DNA of 63,059 nt from a virus, in IMG/VR virus record IMGVR_UViG_3300025879_000020, positions 1-63,059 of that record; one strand, given 5' to 3'. Below the pieces are notes generated by a model. The model was not told where the DNA came from and did no database searches. It worked only from the letters and a program-made list of their open reading frames with translations. Shown here piece by piece: positions 44,813-53,590 of this stretch (its first letter is position 1; every line of letters starts with the position of its first letter). The position numbers and the translations under genes are program-made.

Positions 44813-47035
44813 TCACGCCACCATTTCGGTGAATTTGGTAACCAGGACTCGGTTACCCTTCTTAGAGCCAGTGAACTTCTTAAACTGGCGAGTGAGCTCA
44901 CCCTTCTTGGCGCCAGCCAGAACGTCAAACTCCTCATCGGTCGGGTCGAGTTCCTTACCACCCTTGATCACAAACATACGGTCGTAACCCATAGCTTCGT
45001 CCATAACGGAGAACTTGTTTTTGCGGAAGAACCTGACTTCTTCTTCGATCTTCTCAAAGCTGTCAACATTTCGCTGAATCATCCAGCGAGCTTCGTGGTT
45101 ACGGCTCACCAAGAAGTAGTTAATCACAGAACCAGAGGTGTACTTGCGGTACGCATTAATCAGCTGTTCGGTAACACCGAAGTTATCGTGGTACTTCTTG
45201 TCGATTTTCAGACGACGACCGTTAACAGTGAGATAGTAGTAAGTGTCGCGATATCCGATGTAACGATCACGCACGTTGACCTCATTACTAGAGCCATCGG
45301 TCAAGAACACGGTGTTCAGCTTGTCAACGTTGTAACGGCTCTTGAACTTGTCAGCCAATTTGAAGGCACAAAGGACAGTCGTATCCAGAGGTGTACCACC
45401 CAGTTGCTCAAAGCGAGAAGCAACTTCATACCAGTTACCCCAGCGAGTCGTAAGAGCCATAGACTGGAAGTAGAGGTCTCGAACAGCACGGTCGTATTCG
45501 GCGCGAGACATACGGTTATTAATCAGCTCAAAGATGCTAACGTCGCTCAAGTCGATATTAGTCTTAATGTTCTCTCGAGTGATAGGAGTTGCCCGATACT
45601 CGTTGGAATAGTTAGAAGTGAAGCCATACACCTCAAACGGGATGTTCACTTTACGGCAGAACATGGCGAGGTTGATAATCTGGCGGAGGACTGAAGAAAT
45701 TGTATCCGCCATAGAACCAGAATAGTCAACGTACATAATCATGCCGTGGTTCTTGGCGTCAGCCATCACTAGGTTACGAGCAAAGATGTCATCGTTGTAC
45801 TTGTAAGAGTGAACCTTCGCCATGTCAAGCGTACCAGAACGAGCGGTTTTGGCACGAGAATAACGGAAGGCAGCTTTCTTGATTTCAAACTCCTTCGCCA
45901 TGGTAGAAACTACCTTATCGGTGTCAGCGACAAACTTCTTTAATTCAGCTTGCCTTTCGGGGTCACCATAGACGGTCTCCCCAGGATACCTAGGATTGTA
46001 GTGACCATATTCTTTAGCACATTCGTCACGAGAAGCGAAAACCTCTTTGTACCCAATAACAACTTTCTCAACGTCAGAGGCTGTTATTTCGGTAGCATTA
46101 ACTGGAATGCTACCGTCATCTTTCGTCTCGACGAGCTTAGACTCATTAGAGCGGAAAGCGTCATCAGTTTCAACCGTAACGTCGTTCTCGGAAGCACCGC
46201 CAGCGGACTTAGTCGATACAGACTGGTTGTCCTCGGCGGGTTCTTCTTCTACCTCTTTAGCAGGCTGGTCACTGCTTCCTTTACCGTCCGAAACATCTTC
46301 GTCAGACTCATCTTCAGCATCAGGATCGATATCTGAAGGTTGATCAGCCGAATCTCCTTTTTCAGTTCCTTCTCGATCTCCGTCTTCTCTTGTTTCATCA
46401 TCTTCTTCACCCCCAATAGATTGTTCGCCCAGATAACTAGCTTGAGGGAAGTTAGGAACTTCTTGGTCAGGCTGGTCGGGCTGATCAACAGACGCTTTGT
46501 AAAACTCGCACAACTCACGAGCTGCTTCAACAACGTCACCCCACGTAACGACCGAGAAACACTTCGCTACAATAGGAGCTTCCTCGTCGCTAAACTTGAT
46601 GTCAACCAAGTCGTTCAGCTTGGCTTTAATATTGATGCGGTCAGGCAGACCGTAAGAAGTTAGGTCACGATCTTTGGTGCCAAAGAAGTTTTCTTTAAAG
46701 AGGACGTTATACCCTTCTTTGAAAGAGCGAACCAAACCAGGATAGCGAGCCTGAACAGCTCGCTCGATGCGGATGTCTTCGATGATGTTAAGGAAAGCAC
46801 GTGGGATACCTTCAACGTCGGTGGCGGCATCGTGCCAACCATCAGCTGGGGTAAACAATGCGTGACCAACCTCGTGACCAATCAAAAGGTCATGAACAGA
46901 AGCACCCATGTCTTTCCAAAGAGGGATATTAAGTACACGATTCACTACGTCAAAAGAGGCAGTCCTGAAGTTACCTTCAACCACCTCAATATTTTCTTTC
47001 GCCAGTAGGCGAGCCAGCATAGACTTAGAACTCAT
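44813..47035 (-). CDS. cobT: CobT-like VWA protein with zinc-protease-like motif
   Basis: A 740-aa protein. About 45-60: LLIGHEVGHALFTPADGWHD with HExxH metal site. About 200-320: a long acidic Asp/Glu/Ser linker. About 430-445: YVDYSGSMADT, the DxSxS MIDAS motif of a VWA domain, with FLTDGSSN further on (about 590). VWA proteins pair with MoxR/CobS AAA+ ATPases as chaperone or metal-insertion machines, here encoded by the next gene. The domain layout recalls cobaltochelatase CobT, but the role in the phage is unknown. The HEVGH motif is additional to that domain pair. Confidence 0.8.
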   Translation of the reverse strand: MSSKSMLARLLAKENIEVVEGNFRTASFDVVNRVLNIPLWKDMGASVHDLLIGHEVGHALFTPADGWHDAATDVEGIPRAFLNIIEDIRIERAVQARYPGLVRSFKEGYNVLFKENFFGTKDRDLTSYGLPDRINIKAKLNDLVDIKFSDEEAPIVAKCFSVVTWGDVVEAARELCEFYKASVDQPDQPDQEVPNFPQASYLGEQSIGGEEDDETREDGDREGTEKGDSADQPSDIDPDAEDESDEDVSDGKGSSDQPAKEVEEEPAEDNQSVSTKSAGGASENDVTVETDDAFRSNESKLVETKDDGSIPVNATEITASDVEKVVIGYKEVFASRDECAKEYGHYNPRYPGETVYGDPERQAELKKFVADTDKVVSTMAKEFEIKKAAFRYSRAKTARSGTLDMAKVHSYKYNDDIFARNLVMADAKNHGMIMYVDYSGSMADTISSVLRQIINLAMFCRKVNIPFEVYGFTSNYSNEYRATPITRENIKTNIDLSDVSIFELINNRMSRAEYDRAVRDLYFQSMALTTRWGNWYEVASRFEQLGGTPLDTTVLCAFKLADKFKSRYNVDKLNTVFLTDGSSNEVNVRDRYIGYRDTYYYLTVNGRRLKIDKKYHDNFGVTEQLINAYRKYTSGSVINYFLVSRNHEARWMIQRNVDSFEKIEEEVRFFRKNKFSVMDEAMGYDRMFVIKGGKELDPTDEEFDVLAGAKKGELTRQFKKFTGSKKGNRVLVTKFTEMVA

Positions 47036-47067
47036 ATATCACCTCATCATCATCAAATTACCCGTCC

Positions 47068-47096
47068 ATTTTAACCTATCCTGCCCCAGAAGTAAA
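47068..47096 (-). promoter_or_regulatory. Early promoter of the CobT-like gene
   Basis: Minus-strand GGGGTTTACT (-35 47096-47091), 17-bp spacer, TAAAAT (47073-47068), a weaker -10. Confidence 0.78.
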
Positions 47097-47101
47097 CCCC
47101 T

Positions 47102-47137
47102 AAAACGAACTTTTTTTCGTTTTTTTCATATTATTTT
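47102..47137. repeat. 36-nt repeat, copy 2 (upstream of CobT-like gene)
   Basis: 35 of 36 positions identical to 44740-44775. Both copies lie directly upstream of the -35 box of an early promoter and so flank the CobT-like gene. Confidence 0.85.
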
Positions 47138-47185
47138 CCTATGAAAGAGACAGTTTTAATAGCTAAATGCTATAAGGATACGTAA

Positions 47186-48901
47186 CTACTTGATTTTACT
47201 GAAGTTTCTTTCTTTGGTGAACTCGATCTTATTCCGGAACTTACTATCCAGGACGTCCCCTTTGTGGCTGATAATGAAGGTATTTGTACCCTCTTCCAGC
47301 GTATCAAGGATCTTGAGTAGGTTTTCGATGCCATCATTATCCAGTGAACTGTCAAAGGTTTCGTCTAGTATCAGTAGGTTGGTGGCAGCCGAGTTCTTCA
47401 TTCGAGCGATTTGGCGCCACGTAAACAGTAACGCCAAATCGATCCTTTGCTTCTCGCCCTCCGAGAAAGAAGCGTAGTTGAACATGTCACGGTATCTAGA
47501 CTTAATAGTTTCTTGAAACGATTCGTCTAGGTTAAACGAGACGTAGAAATCCATAACCTGTAGATACTGATTGATAAGTTTATTCATCACTGGCAAGTAC
47601 TGCTTAATGACTTTGGTCTTGATGCCCGTGTCCTTCAGCATCTCTGAGATAACATCGTAGTAGTTGCGTTTATCAATCAGTTCTAGTTTGCGCTCCGTGG
47701 AATCATCCCTTTCTTGGTACAACTTACCCAACTCTTTATTGGACTCGGATACATTAGACCCGTTATTTGACAGCTTTGCGATTTCAGCTTCAAGCGATTC
47801 TATCTGTCCCTGTAGGTTGGTAATGGTAACGTTGTTGACTGAGATCTTACTTTGGCGCTCGGTCAGCTCAGCTAGTGATTCGCTGGCTCGTGCGACTCCT
47901 TCCGAGGCTCCTTTAATTTCCTGAGAGCACTTCGCCATACCTTCCTTGAGCTCGCTTGCCTTTGCTTTTGCTTCGCGAAGCTTTGTTTCCTTAAACTCAT
48001 CTTCAATCTCCTGATCACACGTCGGGCAGGTAGTGTTAGACTCAAAGAATTTAGCATCGTCGACTAGTCGCTTAATACCCGACTTAATACCAACCTCGTA
48101 CTTCTCTAGAGACGACTTCTTCGAGTTAAGTTTGGCAAGTTCTTCTGTAATACTTACCATGTTATCCGAAAGGTTAAGGCTCAGCTCGCTGTTCAGTGAT
48201 TGGGTATCTTCAATCTTGGTTCGCAACTCTGCGATAGATTGCTGCTTTTCTTTGGCTTGTTCAGCGTTTAACGACTCGACTTCTCGGATGTATTTCTTAG
48301 TTAGGTTTATCTTCTCTTTTACCATATCTATAGAATAAGTAACTTCTTTGATGTCCTCCCGAACCTTTTGCTTGCGCTCGTTCAGAAGCTGCGACATCTT
48401 ACCGAATACCTGAATATCCAGCAGATCCTCAATAACCTCACGACGGTGGTTAGTAGGTAACTGCATGAAAGGGATAAACGAAGAAGAGCCGAGTACCACG
48501 ACTTGGTGGAACGACTTGTGGTTCAGCTTCAGGATATTCTTCTCAAGGTATGCTTGGTAATCGCGAACAGAAGCTTCTTGGTTTATCATATTACCGTTCT
48601 GATAAATCTCAAACTTGTTAGGCTTGATAGAACGGAAGATACGGAACTGATGCTTACCAATAGAGAACTCTACGGTTACTTCGCACGCCTTATTATTAAT
48701 TGAGTTGACAAGTTGTAACTTCTTAATGTCCCTGTGTGGCTTGCCGAACAAACCAAACGAAAGGGCATCAAGGATAGTCGACTTGCCAGAACCGTTATGA
48801 CCAACAATCAAGGTTGAAGGAGAGCGGTCCAACTGTATCTTGGTTTCGTTGTTTCCTGTAGACAGGAAGTTTCGGTAAGATACCGAGTGGAAATTAATCA
48901 T
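47186..48901 (-). CDS. gp46: Recombination endonuclease subunit gp46 (SbcC/Rad50-like)
   Basis: A 571-aa SMC-like ATPase. Walker A GHNGSGKS (34-41), two coiled-coil arms (about 170-255 and 310-400) joined at a zinc hook CPTCDQE (about 292-298), signature FSEGEKQRID (about 500) and Walker B NLLILDETFDSSLDNDG. With gp47 it processes DNA ends for recombination-dependent replication. It overlaps none; gp47 ends 1 nt upstream. Confidence 0.95.
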   Translation of the reverse strand: MINFHSVSYRNFLSTGNNETKIQLDRSPSTLIVGHNGSGKSTILDALSFGLFGKPHRDIKKLQLVNSINNKACEVTVEFSIGKHQFRIFRSIKPNKFEIYQNGNMINQEASVRDYQAYLEKNILKLNHKSFHQVVVLGSSSFIPFMQLPTNHRREVIEDLLDIQVFGKMSQLLNERKQKVREDIKEVTYSIDMVKEKINLTKKYIREVESLNAEQAKEKQQSIAELRTKIEDTQSLNSELSLNLSDNMVSITEELAKLNSKKSSLEKYEVGIKSGIKRLVDDAKFFESNTTCPTCDQEIEDEFKETKLREAKAKASELKEGMAKCSQEIKGASEGVARASESLAELTERQSKISVNNVTITNLQGQIESLEAEIAKLSNNGSNVSESNKELGKLYQERDDSTERKLELIDKRNYYDVISEMLKDTGIKTKVIKQYLPVMNKLINQYLQVMDFYVSFNLDESFQETIKSRYRDMFNYASFSEGEKQRIDLALLFTWRQIARMKNSAATNLLILDETFDSSLDNDGIENLLKILDTLEEGTNTFIISHKGDVLDSKFRNKIEFTKERNFSKIK

Positions 48902-48902
48902 A

Positions 48903-49964
48903 TTATACGATCTCGTGATTTTGAGCTTCGACGTACAGCTCTCTTACAATGCCTTTTATGCGAGATAGATCTAAGTCGGTTTCTACCGCATCTACATAAG
49001 TATCTAACAACTCAGCGGTATCTTCTAGAGAAACCTTATTATCATCTACGTTCTCGCCCGAGAACTCTTCAAAGGTTTCAGCAATCTTCAGCTCGTGAGT
49101 ATTAACGTATTGTAACTTATCTATAAAGCGATCGAAGGTGTATGGATCCTTCTTGTTTACAACGACTACCTTTACGAACTTATCTGCGTATTGGTCAACG
49201 TCTGGCTTTTCGTAGTTACTCTTGACGTCATCGTAGTAGACTTTCTGGAACAGGGTTATAGGGTTGGGAATAGCAGTTATCTCCCTTGTTTCTGTATCCA
49301 GGACGTGGAAGTATTTCTGGTCTTCACAGTCAGCCCAAGTAAACTCCATCTGCGAACCGAAGTACGAGATGTTACCCTGCGTAGACTTAGTGTGGAAGTG
49401 CCCAGAGAATACACTCTCGAATCGCTTGAAATGAGTAGCCGACATACCGTGTGGGTTCGGCATACCTTTATGCATCTCAAACCCTTCAATCTCAAAGTGC
49501 CCACCCAACATAGAGGCTTCGCAGTTAGCAATGAAGTCCATAGAGTCGGAATAGTTACTAGCATTGATCCAAGGGACAACGCCAACCTTACAACCGTCAT
49601 AGTCTAAGACCTTCGGCTCCATAATGATGTTAACATTAGAAGTGAAGTAACCGAGTAACTCTTTTAATGAGCAGAGCTCGTTGGTGTTCTTATAGAATAC
49701 GTCGTGGTTGCCAGGAATGATATCCATCGTCATACCATACTTCTTCAAAGGGTTCAAGAAGTGCTGGCGATTAGAGTTTAGAGCTTTGAAGTTTACAAAC
49801 TTGCGATGCTCGTAATAGTCGCCAAGGTGTAAGACGGTTTTAACATCATTGTCTAGGCAATACGGGAAGAACACTTCCTCGTAGAACTTTCGTTGGTACT
49901 CAATAAAGATATCTGAGCTGTTGCGGGTTCCGCAGTGTGTATCATTTAGTATTGCTATCTTCAT
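48903..49964 (-). CDS. gp47: Recombination endonuclease subunit gp47 (SbcD/Mre11-like)
   Basis: A 353-aa metallophosphoesterase nuclease: MKIAILNDTHCGTRN (motif I), VLHLGDYYEHRK (motif II), IPGNHDVFY (motif III), SVFSGHFHTKS (motif V). It is the nuclease partner of gp46. ATG 49964 has GGAGG 9 nt upstream. The 5' end overlaps gp55 by 23 nt. Confidence 0.95.
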   Translation of the reverse strand: MKIAILNDTHCGTRNSSDIFIEYQRKFYEEVFFPYCLDNDVKTVLHLGDYYEHRKFVNFKALNSNRQHFLNPLKKYGMTMDIIPGNHDVFYKNTNELCSLKELLGYFTSNVNIIMEPKVLDYDGCKVGVVPWINASNYSDSMDFIANCEASMLGGHFEIEGFEMHKGMPNPHGMSATHFKRFESVFSGHFHTKSTQGNISYFGSQMEFTWADCEDQKYFHVLDTETREITAIPNPITLFQKVYYDDVKSNYEKPDVDQYADKFVKVVVVNKKDPYTFDRFIDKLQYVNTHELKIAETFEEFSGENVDDNKVSLEDTAELLDTYVDAVETDLDLSRIKGIVRELYVEAQNHEIV

Positions 49965-50532
49965 TCGCACCATCCTCCATAAACAACTCTAACGACTTTT
50001 TCTGAGCCTTCTCTTTCTTCTCAAACTCCTTTACTACTCGGTCGGATTCTTTAACCCGATCGATTCTAGTACGGAGCTCTTCAACGAAGTTCTGCTCAAT
50101 AATATAGTCGTCCCCTTCTGCGAGTACCATAAACTCGTCAAAGGAGGCTTGCTCTATGAACTTCATCTTAACGTCAAACTGCTTCTTTTCCTTCTGGATC
50201 CTTCGTACAAAGGCGTAGAAACAGATCTGAGTAAAGTATGAGAATGCGTTGGGGGTGCCCGTTCGAGTCTTGGTGTTGATATCGTAGTTCCGAATCGCTT
50301 TAAGGCAATTCTCGACTGCGTCCATAACCATCTCTTCACGGTAGGTGTAGCGGATAAAGTTGGGTCGGTGGGATAGTCCTTCAGAGATACGAAGGAAACA
50401 TTTTGCGATGTACTCCGTAACGATAGGGGCTTCTTTACCCTGCTCGATCGCTTCGTTGACACTGGTCACATAATCAACGACAGCGAGTGAGAACTCTTTG
50501 TTGTTAACATAGTGGGGTTTATTTTGAGACAT
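49942..50532 (-). CDS. gp55: Late transcription sigma factor, T4 gp55-like
   Basis: A 196-aa sigma-like protein. HYVNNKEFSLAVVDYV at the N-terminus as in T4 gp55; LRISEGLSHRPNFIRYTYRE (about 50-69), MVMDAVENCLKAIRNYD and SYFTQICFYAFVRRIQKEKK (sigma region 2-like). KKSLELFMEDG near the C-terminus is like the clamp-binding tail. With host RNA polymerase it recognises TATAAATA promoters, which match those seen in this window. ATG 50532, GGAGGAG 7 nt upstream. Confidence 0.92.
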   Translation of the reverse strand: MSQNKPHYVNNKEFSLAVVDYVTSVNEAIEQGKEAPIVTEYIAKCFLRISEGLSHRPNFIRYTYREEMVMDAVENCLKAIRNYDINTKTRTGTPNAFSYFTQICFYAFVRRIQKEKKQFDVKMKFIEQASFDEFMVLAEGDDYIIEQNFVEELRTRIDRVKESDRVVKEFEKKEKAQKKSLELFMEDGANEDSNTK

Positions 50533-50574
50533 TATCTCTCCTCCATCAAGGTTCAAAAGTTTACATAATAAGGT

Positions 50575-50603
50575 ATTATACTATAGTTTCGCCATGAAGT
50601 AAA
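50575..50603 (-). promoter_or_regulatory. Early promoter of gp55-gp47-gp46
   Basis: Minus-strand TTTACT (50603-50598), 17-bp spacer, TATAGTATAAT-type -10 (50580-50575). Confidence 0.87.
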
Positions 50604-50627
50604 GGGTTATTTTTTTTCTTTTAGGGG

Positions 50628-50656
50628 TTTACTTTTAGCCGAAAGTATAGTATAAT
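50628..50656 (+). promoter_or_regulatory. Plus-strand early promoter, antisense to uvsW region
   Basis: GGGGTTTACT (-35 50628-50633), 17-bp spacer, TATAGTATAAT (-10 50651-50656): every feature of the minus-strand promoters, but pointing right. No convincing plus-strand gene follows. The RNA would be antisense to the 116-aa gene and uvsW. Confidence 0.82.
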
Positions 50657-50689
50657 CAAGAAGTCGCCGCAGGAGTGGGGGATATACCT

Positions 50690-51040
50690 TTAGTGGATGG
50701 TCTCGTCACCATCGATCATATACTGATCAGTATTATCAACCTCAGGCTCAAGCTCTTTTTGAGGAGTTGTAACTACTGACTGTATGTAGGTTTCCTTCAC
50801 TCGCTCGGTACATTCCCCAAGAGAAATGACAGAAGCAGCGTTTACATATACTGGGCTCTTAAACTCACAGAGGCTCATCCAATTAGAAAACCAGAATCCC
50901 GAGTCTTTCCTTGAGTACTCGATCTTAACTGGTCGTTCTAATATATAGCCAGTCTCATCAGCACCCTGCATGTATGCAACCAGCTCTTCCCCTGATATCA
51001 ACTTAAACTGTTTTATTCTAACATCGCTCAAATCGTTCAA
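50690..51040 (-). CDS. Conserved phage hypothetical protein, 116 aa
   Basis: MNDLSDVRIKQFKLISGEEL... with LERPVKIEYSRKDSGFWFS, a small beta-barrel-like protein (KLISGEEL...Y at the start of many Sm-like phage proteins) conserved beside uvsW in cyanophages. Overlaps uvsW by 4 nt. It lies just downstream of the plus-strand promoter and is antisense to it. Confidence 0.65.
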   Translation of the reverse strand: MNDLSDVRIKQFKLISGEELVAYMQGADETGYILERPVKIEYSRKDSGFWFSNWMSLCEFKSPVYVNAASVISLGECTERVKETYIQSVVTTPQKELEPEVDNTDQYMIDGDETIH

Positions 51041-52554
51041 AGCTGTACCTCGTAAATTGTATACTCAAACTTTTCTTTAGAGTAAATCTTAATTCTTTCG
51101 CCAGCGTGGTTTAGTGTGTAGTTCTTATGTTGCTTCCAATGTAAGTCATCGGCAATATCGTATAAGATAGTTCCCTTGCCGTCGTCAGCCTTACGAAGCC
51201 CACGCCCAATTGACTGCAAAATCTTAATCTGCGACTTAGAAGGCGAGGCAAAGATAACGTTGTTAAGGTTTCTTATGTTAACGCCTGTAGAGAAGGTTCC
51301 CAACGAAGCCACGATGATAGCGTCTTTTTCTTTCTCGGTAATCTGTCTAACCCTTTCTCTATCGTCTACGTCGGTTTCACCCGAAACAAAGAAGATCTTC
51401 CTTCCAGAGTGTACTTTCTCTAGTATCATATTATATAGGGGTTTTCCATGCTTCTCCACGAAATTGAATAGGACTAGGGTATTACCCTCTTGATCAACCG
51501 CAAGGTTTGTAATAAACTTGTTTCGCTTTTCGTGACGAACGATGAAGTCTACTTCTTCTTGATACTTGGCTTTCTTTAGCTGTTGACAAGTAACGTCATC
51601 GTACTTCAATAGAAGAACCTTAATGTCTAGGTCGGCGAGAGCGCCAGAGTCAATTAGGTCTTTGGTTGAAGTAACTTTGAATACAGAACCGAAGTGCCCT
51701 TCTAGTACGAGCCTGTGGGTTTGAGTTCCGTCTAGAGTACCTGTAGCTCCGATACGAAACTCAGCCTCTTTCAGCTTAGACATAATTGCGCCAAGGGATT
51801 TGGCTTTGAAGTTGTGAGCTTCGTCGCCAATAACCATACCGAAGTCTTTAAACCATTCAACGCCCAGCTTGTAAATAGACTGCCATGTGGTAATCACTAT
51901 ACGAGGATTGTGACTAGGGTATTTCTCTTTTCCGCCATAGATCTTATGAATCTCAGCTTCGGCATCAAAGTTCTCATCCCATTTAGAATAATCCGCAAAG
52001 TCAGAAGCCATTTGCTCCACGAGAGAGGTAGTTGGTACAACGATTAGAACGTTCTTATCCCTTTTCTCTAGGTAATACCGCATGGCGCAGTAGATGATAA
52101 GGGATTTGCCCGAAGCGGTTGGGGACAATAGGAGGGATCGCTTAGTTTCGAGAGCATGTTCTATAGCGGTTAGCTGATAATCCCGTGGCTCGATTTTCTT
52201 ATCTGAAGCAGTAAGGTTTAGCGAATCTATAAACTCACGAAACCAATTATAGTCTAAAGGTTCGGTTGAGTCTGGTCGCCCATAGTATGGGTTATGCTCT
52301 ACCTGTAGGTCGTAGTCCCTAACAGCCACAAACTCCGATAGGTACGGATAAAGTCCAATCGGTAGTTCTTTGCTCCTAGCATCGTATAACCTAATCTTAC
52401 CATCCCATATCTTATTCTTGTACGCAGGCATAAACTTATATCCTGGCACAAAGAAGCAAAAGAAGTCCGATAGTTCGGCTTCGATTGCTGGGTCTGTATT
52501 GATTTCTAGGAAGGCGTGGTTCTTCTTCTTAACAGAAAGTATCTCTGACATCAT
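51037..52554 (-). CDS. uvsW: UvsW-like SF2 DNA/RNA helicase
   Basis: A 505-aa helicase. N-terminal region, then Walker A SPTASGKSLI (about 142-151), VVPTTSLVEQMASD, VIGDEAHNF (about 237-245, DEAH-type), IGATGTLDG and FGSVFKVTSTK, ending SIGRGLRKADDGKGT (motif VI). T4 UvsW unwinds R-loops and branched DNA and helps switch to recombination-dependent replication. Followed by the 116-aa gene, preceded by uvsY (4-nt overlap). Confidence 0.94.
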   Translation of the reverse strand: MMSEILSVKKKNHAFLEINTDPAIEAELSDFFCFFVPGYKFMPAYKNKIWDGKIRLYDARSKELPIGLYPYLSEFVAVRDYDLQVEHNPYYGRPDSTEPLDYNWFREFIDSLNLTASDKKIEPRDYQLTAIEHALETKRSLLLSPTASGKSLIIYCAMRYYLEKRDKNVLIVVPTTSLVEQMASDFADYSKWDENFDAEAEIHKIYGGKEKYPSHNPRIVITTWQSIYKLGVEWFKDFGMVIGDEAHNFKAKSLGAIMSKLKEAEFRIGATGTLDGTQTHRLVLEGHFGSVFKVTSTKDLIDSGALADLDIKVLLLKYDDVTCQQLKKAKYQEEVDFIVRHEKRNKFITNLAVDQEGNTLVLFNFVEKHGKPLYNMILEKVHSGRKIFFVSGETDVDDRERVRQITEKEKDAIIVASLGTFSTGVNIRNLNNVIFASPSKSQIKILQSIGRGLRKADDGKGTILYDIADDLHWKQHKNYTLNHAGERIKIYSKEKFEYTIYEVQL

Positions 52555-52997
52555 ACACCGCTGGTAAACTTATGCCACTCGATGATATTACGGATGGTTT
52601 GGTGTCGCCATTTCAAAGTGTCCATAATTTCAGTGAGAGTAGCGATTATCTCTGTAACCAAATCTATCTTAGCCGATAGCTCTTGGAGGTCTTGGTCTTC
52701 TTTAAAGTAATGCTCTACTTCACCCTTCAGGATTTTGATCCCGTCGGTTGGGTCGGGGTTCCAGCCAAGGCGATTAACCTCGTCCACTGACATGCGACCC
52801 ATATAGTATCTATACTTCTTAGATTGCATCATTTCGAGCTGCGTCTCGAAGTAACGCCTTTCTAACTTAGACTTGGTTAGCATCTCGAGGTATTTGGCAT
52901 GTAGCTTCGCCGTATTACGAGAGCTCTCATCAAGTTTTAGCTGATCGATCTCAGTTTCTTGTTTCCATTCTTCAAGGATCTTTTCAATTTTATACAT
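52551..52997 (-). CDS. uvsY: UvsY recombination mediator
   Basis: A 148-aa helical protein. EEWKQETEIDQLKLDESSR near the N-terminus, RYFETQLEMMQSKKYRYYMG, and the C-terminal block IIATLTEIMDTLKWRHQTIR plus EWHKFTSG match UvsY of marine T4-like phages. It loads UvsX on ssDNA. Overlaps uvsW by 4 nt. Confidence 0.85.
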   Translation of the reverse strand: MYKIEKILEEWKQETEIDQLKLDESSRNTAKLHAKYLEMLTKSKLERRYFETQLEMMQSKKYRYYMGRMSVDEVNRLGWNPDPTDGIKILKGEVEHYFKEDQDLQELSAKIDLVTEIIATLTEIMDTLKWRHQTIRNIIEWHKFTSGV

Positions 52998-53012
52998 AAT
53001 GTCTCCATAGTG

Positions 53013-53474
53013 TTACTCAATAGTGATGTCAGTGAACCTCATTGTAACATCAGCAGTAAGGTAGTTAGTACCAGTTTCAGCAGAGGAAAACTGGAGGCTA
53101 CCTATAGAAGTCGGGAATGCGTTATGAAACCTAAACGTCTTCGCCTTGTTGTTATGGGAAGTAGTTATAACAACCGAGACATCCGACATATATTCCGAAA
53201 GTTGGGTTCCGTTAGTTACACAGTCCCTCATCCAATTATAGACCTCGATATAACCTTCCATGTCCTCGTCTATCATGATACTTATAGTTAGACCAGAAAA
53301 GGAAATCTTATCTCCGAGCAACGGGACGTTAGTATACCGAAACCCTGTTTCTGATTCTTGTACGGTGATATCCGGAATCGTTACCCCTCTACAGAAGAAC
53401 TGTACGTTGGGCAATCGTTCAATCATCAACCGATACGAAGTTGGGTCTATGTAGTTAATGTTATCTGGGTTCAT
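53013..53474 (-). CDS. Tail-tube or baseplate-family structural protein
   Basis: A 153-aa beta-rich protein: DPTSYRLMIERLPNVQFFCR near the N-terminus, GVTIPDITVQE, LLGDKISFSGLTISIMIDED (about 62-81), and NWMRDCVTNG. The DxxxFsxltvsfmvDEDm...yNW pattern is typical of gp19-like tail-tube-fold proteins, used in tube and baseplate hub. Which T4 counterpart it is cannot be fixed; gp54 or a tube-cap protein are candidates. Both an early and a late promoter precede it. Confidence 0.65.
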   Translation of the reverse strand: MNPDNINYIDPTSYRLMIERLPNVQFFCRGVTIPDITVQESETGFRYTNVPLLGDKISFSGLTISIMIDEDMEGYIEVYNWMRDCVTNGTQLSEYMSDVSVVITTSHNNKAKTFRFHNAFPTSIGSLQFSSAETGTNYLTADVTMRFTDITIE

Positions 53475-53492
53475 GATAATACTCGCTTCGTT

Positions 53493-53521
53493 ATTATACC
53501 TTTATTTATACGAAAAGTAAA
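53493..53521 (-). promoter_or_regulatory. Early promoter overlapping a late promoter
   Basis: Minus-strand TTTACT (53521-53516), 17-bp spacer, TATAAT (53498-53493). The spacer contains the late -10 TATAAATA. Predicted to serve the tail protein, uvsY and uvsW in both phases. Confidence 0.85.
53503..53510 (-). promoter_or_regulatory. Late promoter TATAAATA within the early promoter spacer
   Basis: Exact late -10, 29 nt upstream of ATG 53474. Overlap with the early promoter implies mutually exclusive use. Confidence 0.78.
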
Positions 53522-53526
53522 GGGCG

Positions 53527-53553
53527 AAAAAAAGGGGGATCCGAAGATCCCCC
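53527..53553 (-). terminator. Strong UUCG-loop terminator after gp23
   Basis: 8-bp stem GGGGGATC/GATCCCCC, UUCG loop (minus strand), then seven T. Ends the capsid transcript. Confidence 0.93.
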
Positions 53554-53590
53554 AAAGACTTAACTAACTATAGAGTTATTATTATAAGTC

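Noticed and set aside
45095-46343. Long plus-strand frames opposite the CobT-like gene (199, 128 and 98 aa)
   Set aside because: Shadows of an Asp/Glu/Ser-rich coding strand; no promoter, start signal or protein-like motif.
50675-50782. Plus-strand short frame (GTG GGG GAT...) after the plus-strand promoter
   Set aside because: 35 codons or fewer, no properly spaced ribosome binding site, antisense to a good minus-strand gene.
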